Shown here: piece by piece, positions 8,418-17,135 of the stretch
Layout: each line of letters opens with the position of its first letter
How positions within the stretch are numbered: position 1 is the first letter of the stretch
Assembly (NCBI RefSeq): GCF_050613355.1
Contig: NZ_CP159618.1
Span: 4,588,001 to 4,652,000, forward strand
Direction: 5' to 3'
From: Plantibacter sp035576025
GTDB taxonomy: Bacteria > Actinomycetota > Actinomycetes > Actinomycetales > Microbacteriaceae
Length of the DNA: 64,000 nt
Translations under genes and position numbers: made by a program
Notes under the pieces: model-generated
Databases searched by the model: none
What the model was told of the DNA's origin: nothing
The model's input: the letters and a program-made list of their open reading frames with translations, nothing else

Positions 8418-9869
8418 CTAGCGGGACTGCCACCAGCCGAGGAGCCGGCGCGCGGCCTCCTCCTCGCCGAGCAGGCCCTCATCGAGGCGGAGTTCGAGCA
8501 GCCAGCGGTAGGCCTCGCCGACCTCGCGGCCGGGCGCGATGCCGAGCACCTCCTGGATGCGGTTGCCGTCGAGGTCGGGGCGGACGGAGTCGAGCTCCTC
8601 CTGCTCCTGCAGCTCGGTGATCCGTTGTTCGAGGTCGTCGTAGGCGAAGCCCAGTCGGTCCGCCTTGCGACGATTCCGTGTCGTGACGTCCGCACGCACG
8701 AGCATGTGCAGACGTTCGAGCAGCGGGCCGGCGTCCCGGACGTAGCGGCGCACGGCCGAATCCGCCCAGACGCCCTCCGAGTAGCCGAAGAACCGCATGT
8801 GCAGTTCGACGAGGCGGGCGACGCCCTTGATGGTGTCGCCGTCGTAGCGCAGCGCGGTCAGGCGCTTCTTCGCGAGCTTCGCGCCCACGAGGTCATGATG
8901 GTAGAAGGTGACGGCGGCACCGGGGCCGGTCTTCTTCGTCGCCGGCTTGCCGATGTCGTGCAGCAGAGCCGCCCACCGCAGCACGAGGTCCGGTGCTTCG
9001 CCTGGGTGCCTGGAGTGTTCGTAGCCGATCGCCTGCTCCAGCACGGTGAGCGAGTGCTGGTACACGTCCTTGTGGTGGTGGTGCTCGTCGGGTTCGAGGC
9101 GCAGCGCCGGCAACTCGGGCAGGACGATGTCGGCTATGCCGGTGTCGACGAGCAGTTCGAGTCCGGCGCGCGGCTGGTCGGTCGCGAGCAGCTTGCCGAG
9201 CTCCGCCTGGATGCGCTCGGGGCTGACGATGGAGATCGTCTCCCGCCGCTCCTCCATCGCCTCGATGACGTCGTCCGTCGGTGTGAAACCGAGCTGCGAC
9301 GTGAACCGAGCGGCTCGGAGCATGCGGAGCGGGTCGTCACCGAACGACACCTCGGGAGCGCTCGGGGTCCGGAGCAGCCGCGCGACGAGGTCTTCGACAC
9401 CGCCGGACGGATCGACGAGCGTCACCGCCGGCACCCGCAGCGCCATCGAGTTGACCGTGAAGTCACGACGGCGGAGATCGTCTTCGAGGGTGTCGCCGAA
9501 CGCGACGACGGGCTTCCGGGTGACACCGTCGTAGGCGTCGGCGCGGTAGGTCGTGATCTCGACCGTGTCCGTGTGCTCGACGCCTGCCTCGTCGACGACG
9601 GAGACCTTCGCGCCGATCGTGCCGAAGTCGCGACCCACGTCCCACCAGGCACCCGCGATGGGCTTGAGGACGGCGAGGATCTGATCGGGTGAGGCGTTCG
9701 ACGTGAAGTCGAGGTCGCTGACGATCCGGCCGAGCATCGCGTCACGCACCGGACCGCCGACGAGGGCCAGTTCGTACCCGGCTTCGGCGAACTCCGCTGC
9801 GACCCGCGCGACCACGGGCGACGAGGCCAGGTCCTGCAGGCGCACCAATGATTCCGCCACGCTCACCAT
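8418..9869 (-). CDS. cca: CCA tRNA nucleotidyltransferase
   Basis: 483-residue class II tRNA nucleotidyltransferase, which adds or repairs the 3' CCA of tRNAs. The catalytic head shows LVGGPVRDAMLGRIVSDLDFTSNAS, that is the GG...RD...D-x-D signature, near residues 37-60. An arginine-rich ERxxAE-type segment (RRRDFTVNSMAL) and the RF-x-x-LGF region (AARFTSQLGF) follow. A C-terminal HD domain (HHHKDVYQHSL and WAALLHDIGKPAT) is present, as in many actinobacterial members. It is divergent from the Stealth gene, with only about 80 bases between starts. This is a core housekeeping gene and a good anchor for synteny. Confidence 0.95.
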   Translation of the reverse strand: MVSVAESLVRLQDLASSPVVARVAAEFAEAGYELALVGGPVRDAMLGRIVSDLDFTSNASPDQILAVLKPIAGAWWDVGRDFGTIGAKVSVVDEAGVEHTDTVEITTYRADAYDGVTRKPVVAFGDTLEDDLRRRDFTVNSMALRVPAVTLVDPSGGVEDLVARLLRTPSAPEVSFGDDPLRMLRAARFTSQLGFTPTDDVIEAMEERRETISIVSPERIQAELGKLLATDQPRAGLELLVDTGIADIVLPELPALRLEPDEHHHHKDVYQHSLTVLEQAIGYEHSRHPGEAPDLVLRWAALLHDIGKPATKKTGPGAAVTFYHHDLVGAKLAKKRLTALRYDGDTIKGVARLVELHMRFFGYSEGVWADSAVRRYVRDAGPLLERLHMLVRADVTTRNRRKADRLGFAYDDLEQRITELQEQEELDSVRPDLDGNRIQEVLGIAPGREVGEAYRWLLELRLDEGLLGEEEAARRLLGWWQSR

Positions 9870-9952
9870 GGGATCAATCGTAGCCCGAGGTCGCCGGAGG
9901 CCCGGTCGATGTCAAGCTGCGAGTGGATTTGGGCGACGGCCGTACAATAACG

Positions 9953-11698
9953 ATGACCCCAACCCCAATCAGACCAGAGGTGGACACGATTACGAACGAA
10001 CTCGACGACCAGCGGAACACCGGCAGCACCCACGCTCCGGCAGCCTTCACGAACACCCCGAAGGTCTCGAGTCCGCCAGAACTCGCGTTCAGCACGCCTC
10101 CCGAACTCGTCCTCGTCACCCACAGCTCCCGCACGCAGCGGTTCGAGCGCGACGACGTCGTCCAGCGGAAGGGCGTCTACACCCTGCTCAACGGTCACCT
10201 GACCCCGCAGCAGTCGATGATCGAAGACCTCCTCGCCGTCGCCGACGCCCTCGACGAGGCCTCGATCGAGTACCTCCTCATCCGTGGCGAGCACGACCGT
10301 CCGGCGATCGTCGTCGATCGTTCGCTCCGCAAGCGTGTCCAGGCCGCGCTGGCCGAGGCGTTCGCCGACGAACCCTTCTACGGTGTGCCGCTCAAGGCCC
10401 AGATGTCCGGAGTGAAGCCCGCAGGCGACCCGCGACTCCTGTCCGACGGCCTCTTCAGCGGCGCCCGCAAGGCCGAGGTGTTCCGCCTCTACCGCCCTCG
10501 GATCGAGCCGCTCGGACGCCTCCGCTACGGCATCGAGACCGCGTTGCAGCTCGAACTGTGGCGGTTCGGCGACGAGGAGATCACCGCACCGGTCGAGAAC
10601 GTCCTCATGCGCACCGATCTGCCGCGCTCCGAAGCCGTCGAGACCACCGTCGAACGGTACGGCCGGAGCTGGCGCACGCTCGAGCACATGTTCGGCGCAC
10701 TCGCCAGCGACGTCACCTTCGACATCGACCTCGTCTTCTCCTGGGTCGACGGCTCCTCCGAGGAGTTCCAGCGCGCCCGCGCCAAGCGGATGCAGAGCTA
10801 CGTCGTCGGCGACGGCGACGACTCGGACGCCCGCTTCCGTCAGATCAACGAACTGAAGTACGCGCTCCGGAGCGTGCACACCTTCGCCCCCTGGATCCGG
10901 CGCATCTTCATCGCCACGGACTCCCCCGCACCGGAATGGCTCATCGAGCACCCCAAGGTGACGATCGTGCGGAGCGAGGAGTTCTTCGCCGACCTCGACG
11001 CCCTGCCGACCCACAACTCGATGGCTGTCGAGAGCCAACTGCACCGCATCGACGGCCTCTCGGAGCACTTCCTCTACTCCAACGACGACATGTTCCTCGG
11101 CCGGCCGATCAGCCCGGAGTTGTTCTTCTCCCCCGGTGGCATCAGCAAGTTCGTCGAGGCGACGACCCGCATCGGGCTCGGCGCCAACGACCCGTCGCGC
11201 AGCGGCTTCGAGAACGCCGCACGCGTGAACCGACGACTCCTGCACGAACGGTTCGGTCGCGTCACCACGCGCCACCTCGAGCACTGTGCCGCACCGCTCC
11301 GCCGCAGCGTCATGGCGGAGATGGAGCAGGAGTTCGCACCCGAGTTCCACGCCACCTCGCACAGCGCGTTCCGGGCCGCGGACAACATCTCGGTGACCAA
11401 CTCGTTCTACCACTACTACGGCCTCATGACCGGGCGCGCGGTGCAGCAGACGCAGGCGAAGGTCCGGTACATCGAGACGACGCTCAAGCAGTCCCTCCAC
11501 CAGATGGACCGGCTGCTGAAGCGACGCGATCAGGACATGTTCTGTCTGAACGACGGCAGCCGACCCGAGATCTCGGTGGAGGAGCGCACCACCGCGGTCA
11601 TCGACTTCCTCGACCGCTACTTCCCGTTCCCGGCGCCGTGGGAGCGTGAGGTCGCGATCGCAGGCGCCCTCGACGTCGAGCCCGCGCGGCTCAGCTAG
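9953..11698 (+). CDS. Stealth-family sugar-phosphate transferase (CpsY-like)
   Basis: About 581 residues with the Stealth conserved regions. CR1 is DIDLVFSWVDGSSEEF near residue 253. CR2 is QINELKYALRSVHTFAPWIRRIFI with ATDSPAPEWL. The CR3/CR4 area includes FLYSNDDMFLGRP and later segments with TSHSAFRAADNISVTNSFYHYYG. Known relatives move hexose-1-phosphate units onto capsular or cell-wall glycans. The long N-terminal part before CR1 is not recognised. The start is uncertain: ATG at 9953, GTG at 9923 and GTG at 9980 are all in frame, and none has a clear ribosome site. A TACAAT at 9943-9948 could be a -10 box, which would favour 9980. No polysaccharide cluster is adjacent. Confidence 0.8.
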   Translation: MTPTPIRPEVDTITNELDDQRNTGSTHAPAAFTNTPKVSSPPELAFSTPPELVLVTHSSRTQRFERDDVVQRKGVYTLLNGHLTPQQSMIEDLLAVADALDEASIEYLLIRGEHDRPAIVVDRSLRKRVQAALAEAFADEPFYGVPLKAQMSGVKPAGDPRLLSDGLFSGARKAEVFRLYRPRIEPLGRLRYGIETALQLELWRFGDEEITAPVENVLMRTDLPRSEAVETTVERYGRSWRTLEHMFGALASDVTFDIDLVFSWVDGSSEEFQRARAKRMQSYVVGDGDDSDARFRQINELKYALRSVHTFAPWIRRIFIATDSPAPEWLIEHPKVTIVRSEEFFADLDALPTHNSMAVESQLHRIDGLSEHFLYSNDDMFLGRPISPELFFSPGGISKFVEATTRIGLGANDPSRSGFENAARVNRRLLHERFGRVTTRHLEHCAAPLRRSVMAEMEQEFAPEFHATSHSAFRAADNISVTNSFYHYYGLMTGRAVQQTQAKVRYIETTLKQSLHQMDRLLKRRDQDMFCLNDGSRPEISVEERTTAVIDFLDRYFPFPAPWEREVAIAGALDVEPARLS

Positions 11699-11768
11699 CA
11701 CCTCGACAGGCGCGGCGACCGGGTGGGCTCCCCCTGGGATGCCGGCTCGGCGAGCGTTGTCGAGGCGC

Positions 11769-12707
11769 CTAGACGAGGACCGTCAGCGGCATCGTGAGCG
11801 GCGGCTCCGGGTGCACCGGGACCGTCTGCGACTCGGGCAGGACGATGCCGTCGAGCTCCAGCAGGCGTGCGCTCGTCGCCGCATCGACATAGGCGAGCGC
11901 GGGGGTCTCGCCCAGCGGAACGACGGAGTGCAGCACCGTGTCACCGTAGACGTGCACGAGGTTGAAGGCCCGGGCACCGTCGCGTCCCCGGGTGCCGCCG
12001 ACGGGCACGTTGAGGTCCTGCGTGTAGCAGGTGGCCGAAGCGACCGAGACGAGGATGCCCGCGAAGGTGGCGGTGGACGAGTAGTGCAGGTGTCCGGCGA
12101 TGATGCTGCGCACGTCGGAGCCTTCGAGCACCTCTGCGAGCTTGGCCTGGTCGCGGAGCTCCACGCTCACGGCCAGGTCGAGCACACTCGGGACCGGCGG
12201 GTGGTGCATCGCGAGGATGGTGCCGTGCGGAGCGTTCGTCGACAGCTCCTCGGCCAACCAGTCGAGCTGCTCGTCGGAGACCGCGCCGTAGTGGTGCCCC
12301 GGGACGCTGGAGTCGAGCGTGATGACCCGCAGGCCGTTGATGTCGTACACACGGTCGACGGGGCGTGTGGTGGGCACCTCGCCGAACAGTCCTGCGCGGA
12401 ACGCCCGGCGGTCGTCGTGGTTGCCCATCACCCAGATGACCTGCGAGCCGAGGCGCTCGGCGACCGGTTCGACGATCTCGCGGATGCGGTCGTAGGCGTC
12501 TGGCTCGCCCTTGTCGGCGAGGTCACCGGTGAAGACGATCGCCTCCGGACGCCCGCCTGAGGCTTCGAACTCCTCGAACAGACGCCGCAGGTACGTCTCG
12601 CTGTCGACGGTGCCGTACAGACTCCCGCCGCCGGCGAGCAGGTGGGTGTCGCTCACATGGAGCAGGAAGTGATCGGGCCTCGGGTACTCGGCCGTGCGAA
12701 GACTCAC
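11769..12707 (-). CDS. Calcineurin-like phosphodiesterase, CpdA/3',5'-cyclic-AMP phosphodiesterase type
   Basis: Metallophosphoesterase of about 312 residues with all five motifs in order: VSDTHLL (D-x-H), VFTGDLADKG (GD), VMGNHDD (GNHD), AMHHPP and AGHLHYSS (GH-x-H). These ligate the two metals. The closest named families are CpdA-like cyclic-nucleotide phosphodiesterases; the actual substrate is unproven. I prefer GTG at 12707 (SLRTAEYPRPDHF follows) because GAGAG lies seven bases upstream. An ATG at 12746 is also in frame but has no ribosome site. It is convergent with the Stealth gene and divergent from the DUF1353 gene. Confidence 0.85.
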   Translation of the reverse strand: MSLRTAEYPRPDHFLLHVSDTHLLAGGGSLYGTVDSETYLRRLFEEFEASGGRPEAIVFTGDLADKGEPDAYDRIREIVEPVAERLGSQVIWVMGNHDDRRAFRAGLFGEVPTTRPVDRVYDINGLRVITLDSSVPGHHYGAVSDEQLDWLAEELSTNAPHGTILAMHHPPVPSVLDLAVSVELRDQAKLAEVLEGSDVRSIIAGHLHYSSTATFAGILVSVASATCYTQDLNVPVGGTRGRDGARAFNLVHVYGDTVLHSVVPLGETPALAYVDAATSARLLELDGIVLPESQTVPVHPEPPLTMPLTVLV

Positions 12708-12926
12708 GTGACAACTCTCGTTCGAGCGATGCACTCCGAACCGCATCGCAGCTGTTGCACCATCTGACCAGAGGATTCTGAACGACAGCGGAACGCCACG
12801 CTACGACACGGGAAACCCGTGCACAACAACATGTCGCCATCTGTGACGAAACCCACATCGAACCCGGATCGCTCGTCCGGGCCCAGCGACCCCCGTGGCG
12901 TCGGGGCCGTGGTGGATGATGTCGTC

Positions 12927-13691
12927 ATGCCGTACGTCGACGACGACGGGTCGCCCCTCCGGAGCATCCGTCTCACCCAGATCCCACCCACCGGACGCCT
13001 GTTCCACCTGGACCGACGCATCGGCTTCCAGGAGCACACACCGGACGGGCCGGTCGTCTGGGCTCCGTCGCACGATCCGCGCGAACCCGCCGTGCCGGGA
13101 AACAGCACCGACCTCGCCTCCGTACCGGGCGTGCTGTGGAGCTTCGTCGGCAGCTACGGTCGGCAGAGCGCCCCGGCGATCGTGCACGACCACCGGTCAG
13201 CGCTCGCCTTCACGCGCCCCACCGAGGAGGCGCTCGTCCAACGGTACGAGGACGACCGTCAATTCCGTGTCGGCCTCCGCCAACAGCGGGTGCCGCTGTT
13301 GCGCGCGTGGCTCATGTGGGCCGTGGTCTCCGTCGACCGATACGTGCGACACCGCCCGGCTGTCGCGGCGTTGATGGTCGCGCAGTCGGTGCTCGGCGTC
13401 CTCGCGATCTGGGCAGCGACGATCGGCACGGTCACGCCGGTGTTCGGCCGACCGGATCCGGCCTGGCTCGCACTCGCCATCACGCCGGCGGTCGCCGCCG
13501 TCTTCTGGCGCGAGGAACGTCGGCTGCTCATCTGGTTGCCGGCGGCCGGCGCACTGCTCGGTCCGCTCCTCATCGTCCAGCTCGCCGCAGTCGGCGCATT
13601 CCGCCTGATCGAGCTGATCGTCCGTGAGACCATCGACCGCCCGTTCATCGACGACGCCCCCGGCCCGATCATCACTCAGACCGCTCGGTGA
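12927..13691 (+). CDS. DUF1353 domain membrane protein
   Basis: About 254 residues. The N-terminal half carries the DUF1353 pattern: RIGFQEH, then STDLASVPGVLWSFVGSYGRQSAPAIVHDH. The D-x-A-S-V-P and H-D-H residues are the most conserved part of that family. Two to three hydrophobic segments follow (near residues 140-165, 175-195 and 205-230), so the domain is probably membrane-tethered. An in-frame ATG lies at 12819 with no ribosome site; I use the ATG at 12927 because conservation begins close to it. Some DUF1353 proteins are phage-encoded and their role is unknown. No function is proposed here. Confidence 0.6.
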   Translation: MPYVDDDGSPLRSIRLTQIPPTGRLFHLDRRIGFQEHTPDGPVVWAPSHDPREPAVPGNSTDLASVPGVLWSFVGSYGRQSAPAIVHDHRSALAFTRPTEEALVQRYEDDRQFRVGLRQQRVPLLRAWLMWAVVSVDRYVRHRPAVAALMVAQSVLGVLAIWAATIGTVTPVFGRPDPAWLALAITPAVAAVFWREERRLLIWLPAAGALLGPLLIVQLAAVGAFRLIELIVRETIDRPFIDDAPGPIITQTAR

Positions 13692-13724
13692 CGACGCTGC
13701 GCTCGTCTCCTCCGAGACCTGCTG

Positions 13725-14108
13725 TCACCGGAAGTTCTTGGAAGAGTCAGTCTCGTTCGGGTGCCCGGTGACTGCACGCATGATGTGGACGACACCGGCA
13801 GCCTTGGCTTTTGGATCTGGCGGCTGGACCGCGTACCAGAGGCGTCCACCGTCGGTGACCTTGTACTGCCACTGCTCAAGCTGCTTCCCGCTGACCGTCG
13901 CCGTGCCCAAATCGCCTCTGAGTCGATAACAGCGATCGGGATCGTATGCGGTGGGGTGTTCGGTGAGGTAGTCGTACGCGTCGCGGAGCGCGTTCTTCGC
14001 CGTGGCCCGAAGATCATTCCAGCCGCGAGAGGCATCAGTGGCCCCGAAGACGATTTCGTATTCACCTGAGGTGACAGGACGAGGGACGAGGGCACCACGC
14101 TTACCCAC
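13725..14108 (-). CDS. Probable RelE/ParE-like toxin of a Phd-type TA pair
   Basis: 127-residue basic protein. The central part (YEIVFGATDASRGWNDLRATAKNALRDAYDYL, CYRLRGDLG and EQWQYKVTDGGRLWYAV) has the layout of a small RelE/ParE-fold toxin: two helices, a strand with R-L-x-G, then W-x-Y-x-V, near the C-terminus GHP. The start GTG at 14108 shares its first base with the TAG stop of the upstream antitoxin gene, the tight coupling usual for TA operons. Identification rests on context plus pattern, because I cannot run a profile search. The catalytic residues are not certain. The gene follows the peptide ABC operon on the same strand. Confidence 0.55.
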   Translation of the reverse strand: MGKRGALVPRPVTSGEYEIVFGATDASRGWNDLRATAKNALRDAYDYLTEHPTAYDPDRCYRLRGDLGTATVSGKQLEQWQYKVTDGGRLWYAVQPPDPKAKAAGVVHIMRAVTGHPNETDSSKNFR

Positions 14109-14545
14109 TATGGGCGCTCAACCGGTACCGACTCGGACAGGAGCTCTTCAGCGCGAACGGGTCCAAGACCCGACGCGTACGCGGCTGCAGTCTCCTTCCA
14201 TTCTGTCTGCGCCCGAATCAACCGTTCGAAGATACCCAGCTCGCTTGCCGAGTAGACGAGATCCTTCATCTCTTCCGCGTAGCTCTGAACCTCTGCATCA
14301 CTGAACTCAGCCGTCCACGCGAAGAGTTCCCGCACGCTTGCCACAGCGTCTCCACCATGTCGAGCGAGGGCGAGGAACAAGCGACTGGACAGGCGAATAC
14401 CCTCTTCCTGAACGTCGTGATCGTGCCCCCGAAGGATGACCAGGTCGTCGCCATCTCTCCGCGTGATGCGAACCTGGCCCTCATCGATGTGCTTGAGCAC
14501 CTCTCTGGGCTTCCGGAGCAATTCCGTGAACGTTGCAGTACTCAT
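14108..14545 (-). CDS. Phd/YefM-like antitoxin
   Basis: About 145 residues. The N-terminus (STATFTELLRKPREVLKHIDEG followed by QVRITRRDGDDLVIL) matches the Phd/YefM DNA-binding fold, in which a short helix-strand-strand unit binds the operator and a C-terminal part neutralises the toxin. The C-terminal two thirds are longer than in classical Phd and mostly helical and acidic. The ATG at 14560 (MYDGHM) is also in frame but lies inside the upstream inverted repeat, so I prefer 14545. The stop overlaps the toxin start by one base. Regulation is probably autorepression through the repeat at 14559-14576. Confidence 0.65.
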   Translation of the reverse strand: MSTATFTELLRKPREVLKHIDEGQVRITRRDGDDLVILRGHDHDVQEEGIRLSSRLFLALARHGGDAVASVRELFAWTAEFSDAEVQSYAEEMKDLVYSASELGIFERLIRAQTEWKETAAAYASGLGPVRAEELLSESVPVERP

Positions 14546-14558
14546 ATGGCCATCGTAC

Positions 14559-14576
14559 ATCAGATAAACATCTGAT
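14559..14576. promoter_or_regulatory. Palindrome at the start of the TA operon, candidate antitoxin operator
   Basis: Perfect 7-base arms (atcagat and atctgat) around a 4-base aaac centre, just upstream of the preferred antitoxin start. A compact palindrome at this place is typical for Phd-type autoregulation. Binding is inferred. The 20-base gap to the DppF stop leaves room for little else, so the TA promoter may overlap the end of the ABC operon. Confidence 0.5.
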
Positions 14577-14596
14577 CTGACCGTGACCAGGGCCGC

Positions 14597-15376
14597 TCAG
14601 GCGCCCGGGAGTGTTCCCAGACCGTCGACGACGGGGATCGCCGCCAGCAGGCGTTGCGTGTACGGGTCCTGCGGATCCGACCACACGCGGTCGACCGGGC
14701 CGTGCTCGACGATCCTGCCCGCACTCATCACCGCGACATCGTCCGCGATCACCCGCACGACGGACAGGTCGTGGCTGATGAACAGCAGCGCAGCGCCCGT
14801 CTCGACGGCCAGCTTCCGCATGAGCTTCGCCACCCGCGCCTGCAGTGAGGCGTCGAGCGAGGCGATGGGTTCGTCACCGATGAGCAGTTCCGGACCGGCT
14901 GCGATCGCGCGGGCGATGGCGACACGCTGGCGCTGTCCGCCGGAGAACTGGTGCGGGTACCTCGCCCGACTGGCGGCGTCGAGTTCGACGTGCTCGAGCA
15001 GCTGTCCGACGTCCCAGGCGTCCTTCACGGGGTTCACCCGTAGACCGTCCTCGATCTGGCTCCCGATCGTCCGTCGCGGGTTGAGCGAGGCGTACGGGTT
15101 CTGGAACACCATCTGGATGCGCAGCAGCTCGGGGTCGCGTCTGCGCAGGCCGAGCTTGCCGATGGGCGTGCCGTTGAACGTGATCGAACCGCCGGAGGTG
15201 GGTTCCAGGCCGCAGACGGCGCGAGCGAGCGTCGACTTGCCGCAGCCCGACTCCCCCACGAGACCGAGCACCTGACGGGGCTCCAGATCGAAGCTCACGC
15301 CGTCGACAGCGTTGAGGCTGCCACGGCCGGGCAGTTTGTACGTCACGTGGACGTCGTCGAGGTGCAGCAGCGTCAT
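14597..15376 (-). CDS. Peptide ABC transporter ATP-binding protein, DppF/OppF-like
   Basis: 259-residue cytoplasmic ATPase subunit. Walker A is GESGCGKST near residue 41. The Q-loop region is QMVFQNPYASLNPRRTIG, which includes the peptide-transporter-specific stretch. The signature is FSGGQRQRVAIARA, Walker B is LLIGDEPIASLD and the H-loop is ISHDLSVV. It ends soon after the oligopeptide/dipeptide C-terminal motif YTQRLLAAIP, so the extended iron-sulfur-like tail of some OppF proteins is short. ATGA overlap with the upstream DppD gene shows translational coupling. It is the last gene of the five-gene operon; the TA pair follows 20-50 bases downstream. Confidence 0.93.
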   Translation of the reverse strand: MTLLHLDDVHVTYKLPGRGSLNAVDGVSFDLEPRQVLGLVGESGCGKSTLARAVCGLEPTSGGSITFNGTPIGKLGLRRRDPELLRIQMVFQNPYASLNPRRTIGSQIEDGLRVNPVKDAWDVGQLLEHVELDAASRARYPHQFSGGQRQRVAIARAIAAGPELLIGDEPIASLDASLQARVAKLMRKLAVETGAALLFISHDLSVVRVIADDVAVMSAGRIVEHGPVDRVWSDPQDPYTQRLLAAIPVVDGLGTLPGA

Positions 15377-16218
15377 GACGCCGTCTCCGTTCCCGCATCG
15401 GTGCCGGACTCCGGCAGCGCCTCGATGAGCGCCCTGGTGTACTCGTGCTGTGGATCGGTGATCACCTGGTACCGGCTGCCGTGCTCGACGATCTCGCCCA
15501 TCCGCATGACCGCGATCGTGTCGGCGAGCGCCGACATCACCCCGAGGTCGTGGGTGACGAGGATGATCGCGATGCCCAGATCGTCACACAGCTTGCGGAG
15601 CAGGCGGAGGATGCCCGCCTGCACGGTGACGTCGAGCGCAGTGGTCGGCTCGTCGGCGATGAGCACCGACGGCTCGCACATGAGCGCCGAAGCGATCGCG
15701 ATGCGCTGCAGCTGGCCGCCCGAGAACTGGTGCGGGTACTTCCGCAGTGCCGCCTCGGGGTTCGGGACGGCGACCAGCCCCAGCATCTCGAGCGCCCTCG
15801 CACGACCCGCCGCCTTCGACGCCCCGGTGTGATGCCGGTAATGGTCGATCAGCTGGGCCTCCACCGTGAGCATCGGGTGCAGGCTCGCAGTGGGGTCCTG
15901 GAAGATCATCGCGATCTCGGTACCCCGGTAGCGGTTCATGGTGCGCTGCTTGAGACCGACGAGCTCCGTGCCGTCGAAACGGATGCTGCCGCCGAGGTCA
16001 GCGCCGGCGGGCAGCAGTCCGCAGATCGCGAGGCCCGTCATCGTCTTGCCGGACCCGGACTCGCCCGCGAGCCCGGTGATGCGGCCCGCCGGCACGTCGA
16101 GGTCGATGCCCCGGAGGATCTGTCTCGCGGCGGCACCACGGCCGAAGCTCAGGGTGAGCCCCTGGATGGCGATGCCTCCTGTGGAGCCGTCGGCAGTGCC
16201 GTGCGGCGCTGACGCCAT
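15373..16218 (-). CDS. Peptide ABC transporter ATP-binding protein, DppD/OppD-like
   Basis: About 281 residues. Walker A is GESGSGKTM, followed by MIFQDPTASLHPMLTV, signature FSGGQLQRIAIASA, Walker B VLIADEPTTALDVTV and H-loop VTHDLGV. DppD-type proteins share the ending YTRALIEALP seen here. The ATG at 16218 is preferred over the GTG at 16257 because AGAGGAA precedes it by six bases. With this start the gap to the DppC gene is 35 bases. It overlaps the DppF gene by ATGA. Together the two ATPases drive the permease pair encoded upstream. Confidence 0.92.
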   Translation of the reverse strand: MASAPHGTADGSTGGIAIQGLTLSFGRGAAARQILRGIDLDVPAGRITGLAGESGSGKTMTGLAICGLLPAGADLGGSIRFDGTELVGLKQRTMNRYRGTEIAMIFQDPTASLHPMLTVEAQLIDHYRHHTGASKAAGRARALEMLGLVAVPNPEAALRKYPHQFSGGQLQRIAIASALMCEPSVLIADEPTTALDVTVQAGILRLLRKLCDDLGIAIILVTHDLGVMSALADTIAVMRMGEIVEHGSRYQVITDPQHEYTRALIEALPESGTDAGTETAS

Positions 16219-16253
16219 GTCGTTTCCTCTCGGGTCTGTCCCGTGCCGGGCGG

Positions 16254-17135
16254 TCACAGCGCGCGCCCCTGGACGGCTTCCTGCGACCGGGGGTCGAGGG
16301 CGTCCCGCAGCGCGTCACCCAGGAAGTTGAACGCGAGAACGACGGTCAGGATCGCGAGGCCCGGGAAGACCGCGATCCACCAGGACGAGAAGTTCTGCAC
16401 GCCGTCGGAGACCATCGCACCCCAGTCGGGCGTCGGTGGCACCGCACCGAGCCCGAGGAAGGACAGACCCGACAGCAGGAGGATGGCGGTGCCGACGTCG
16501 AGCGTCGCGAGGACCACGACGGGAGAGACGACGTTCGGCAGGATGTCCTTGCCGAGCGAGGTGAACGGTCCGTTGCCGAGGAGGCGACCGGCGACGACGT
16601 ACTCCGCGTTGCGCGCACCGATGACGAGCGACCGGGTCACGCGGGCGTAGGCCGGCCAGGACACGATGAGCATCGCGATGACCGCGTTGGTCAGGCTCGG
16701 GCCGAGAGCCGCAGCGATCACCATCGCGAGGATGATCGTCGGGAACGCGAACACGAGGTCGGCGATACGCATGATCGTCTCGTCGAGCGCCTTGCCGAAG
16801 TACCCCGCGATCGCGCCGAGGAGCGAACCGATCAGCATCGCGAAGATCACGAGCATGAGCGCGAGCGGGATCGACACCTGCGCACCGCTGATGACACGCG
16901 ACAGGACGTCGCGACCCACCTGGTCGGTGCCGAACCAGTGCTCGGCACTCGGCGCCTGCAACCGGTCGAAGTCCTGCGCGAGGGGATCGAAGGGCCGGAT
17001 CCACGGCGCGAGCATCGCGACGAGCAGCCAGAAGACGACGATGACGCCGCCCGTGATCGCGAGCGGTGTGCGCAACTGCTTCGAGACGCGGAAGCGGCCC
17101 GTGCGCTTGGTCTGGACGGCGAGCACGTCGGTCAT
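16254..17135 (-). CDS. Peptide ABC transporter permease, DppC/OppC-like
   Basis: 293-residue permease starting MTDVLAVQTKRTGRF. A cytoplasmic head, a first helix near residues 25-47 and the DppC landmark HWFGTDQVGRDVLSRVISGAQ are followed by helices 2-6. The EAA loop is VTRSLVIGARNAEYVVAGRLLGNG and the C-terminal FNFLGDALRDALDPR is characteristic. The first ATG overlaps the DppB stop as ATGA, which fixes the start even though the frame remains open much further upstream inside the DppB gene. It forms the translocation pore with the DppB-like subunit. Confidence 0.93.
   Translation of the reverse strand: MTDVLAVQTKRTGRFRVSKQLRTPLAITGGVIVVFWLLVAMLAPWIRPFDPLAQDFDRLQAPSAEHWFGTDQVGRDVLSRVISGAQVSIPLALMLVIFAMLIGSLLGAIAGYFGKALDETIMRIADLVFAFPTIILAMVIAAALGPSLTNAVIAMLIVSWPAYARVTRSLVIGARNAEYVVAGRLLGNGPFTSLGKDILPNVVSPVVVLATLDVGTAILLLSGLSFLGLGAVPPTPDWGAMVSDGVQNFSSWWIAVFPGLAILTVVLAFNFLGDALRDALDPRSQEAVQGRAL

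Noticed and set aside
9703..11649. 648-codon plus-strand frame overlapping the cca and Stealth genes
   Set aside because: Arg/Pro/His-rich shadow; the Stealth motifs are in a different plus frame.
11701..11765. 8-base inverted repeat (cctcgaca and tgtcgagg) between the Stealth and phosphodiesterase genes
   Set aside because: The 49-base loop is too long for a convincing terminator, although the position would fit.
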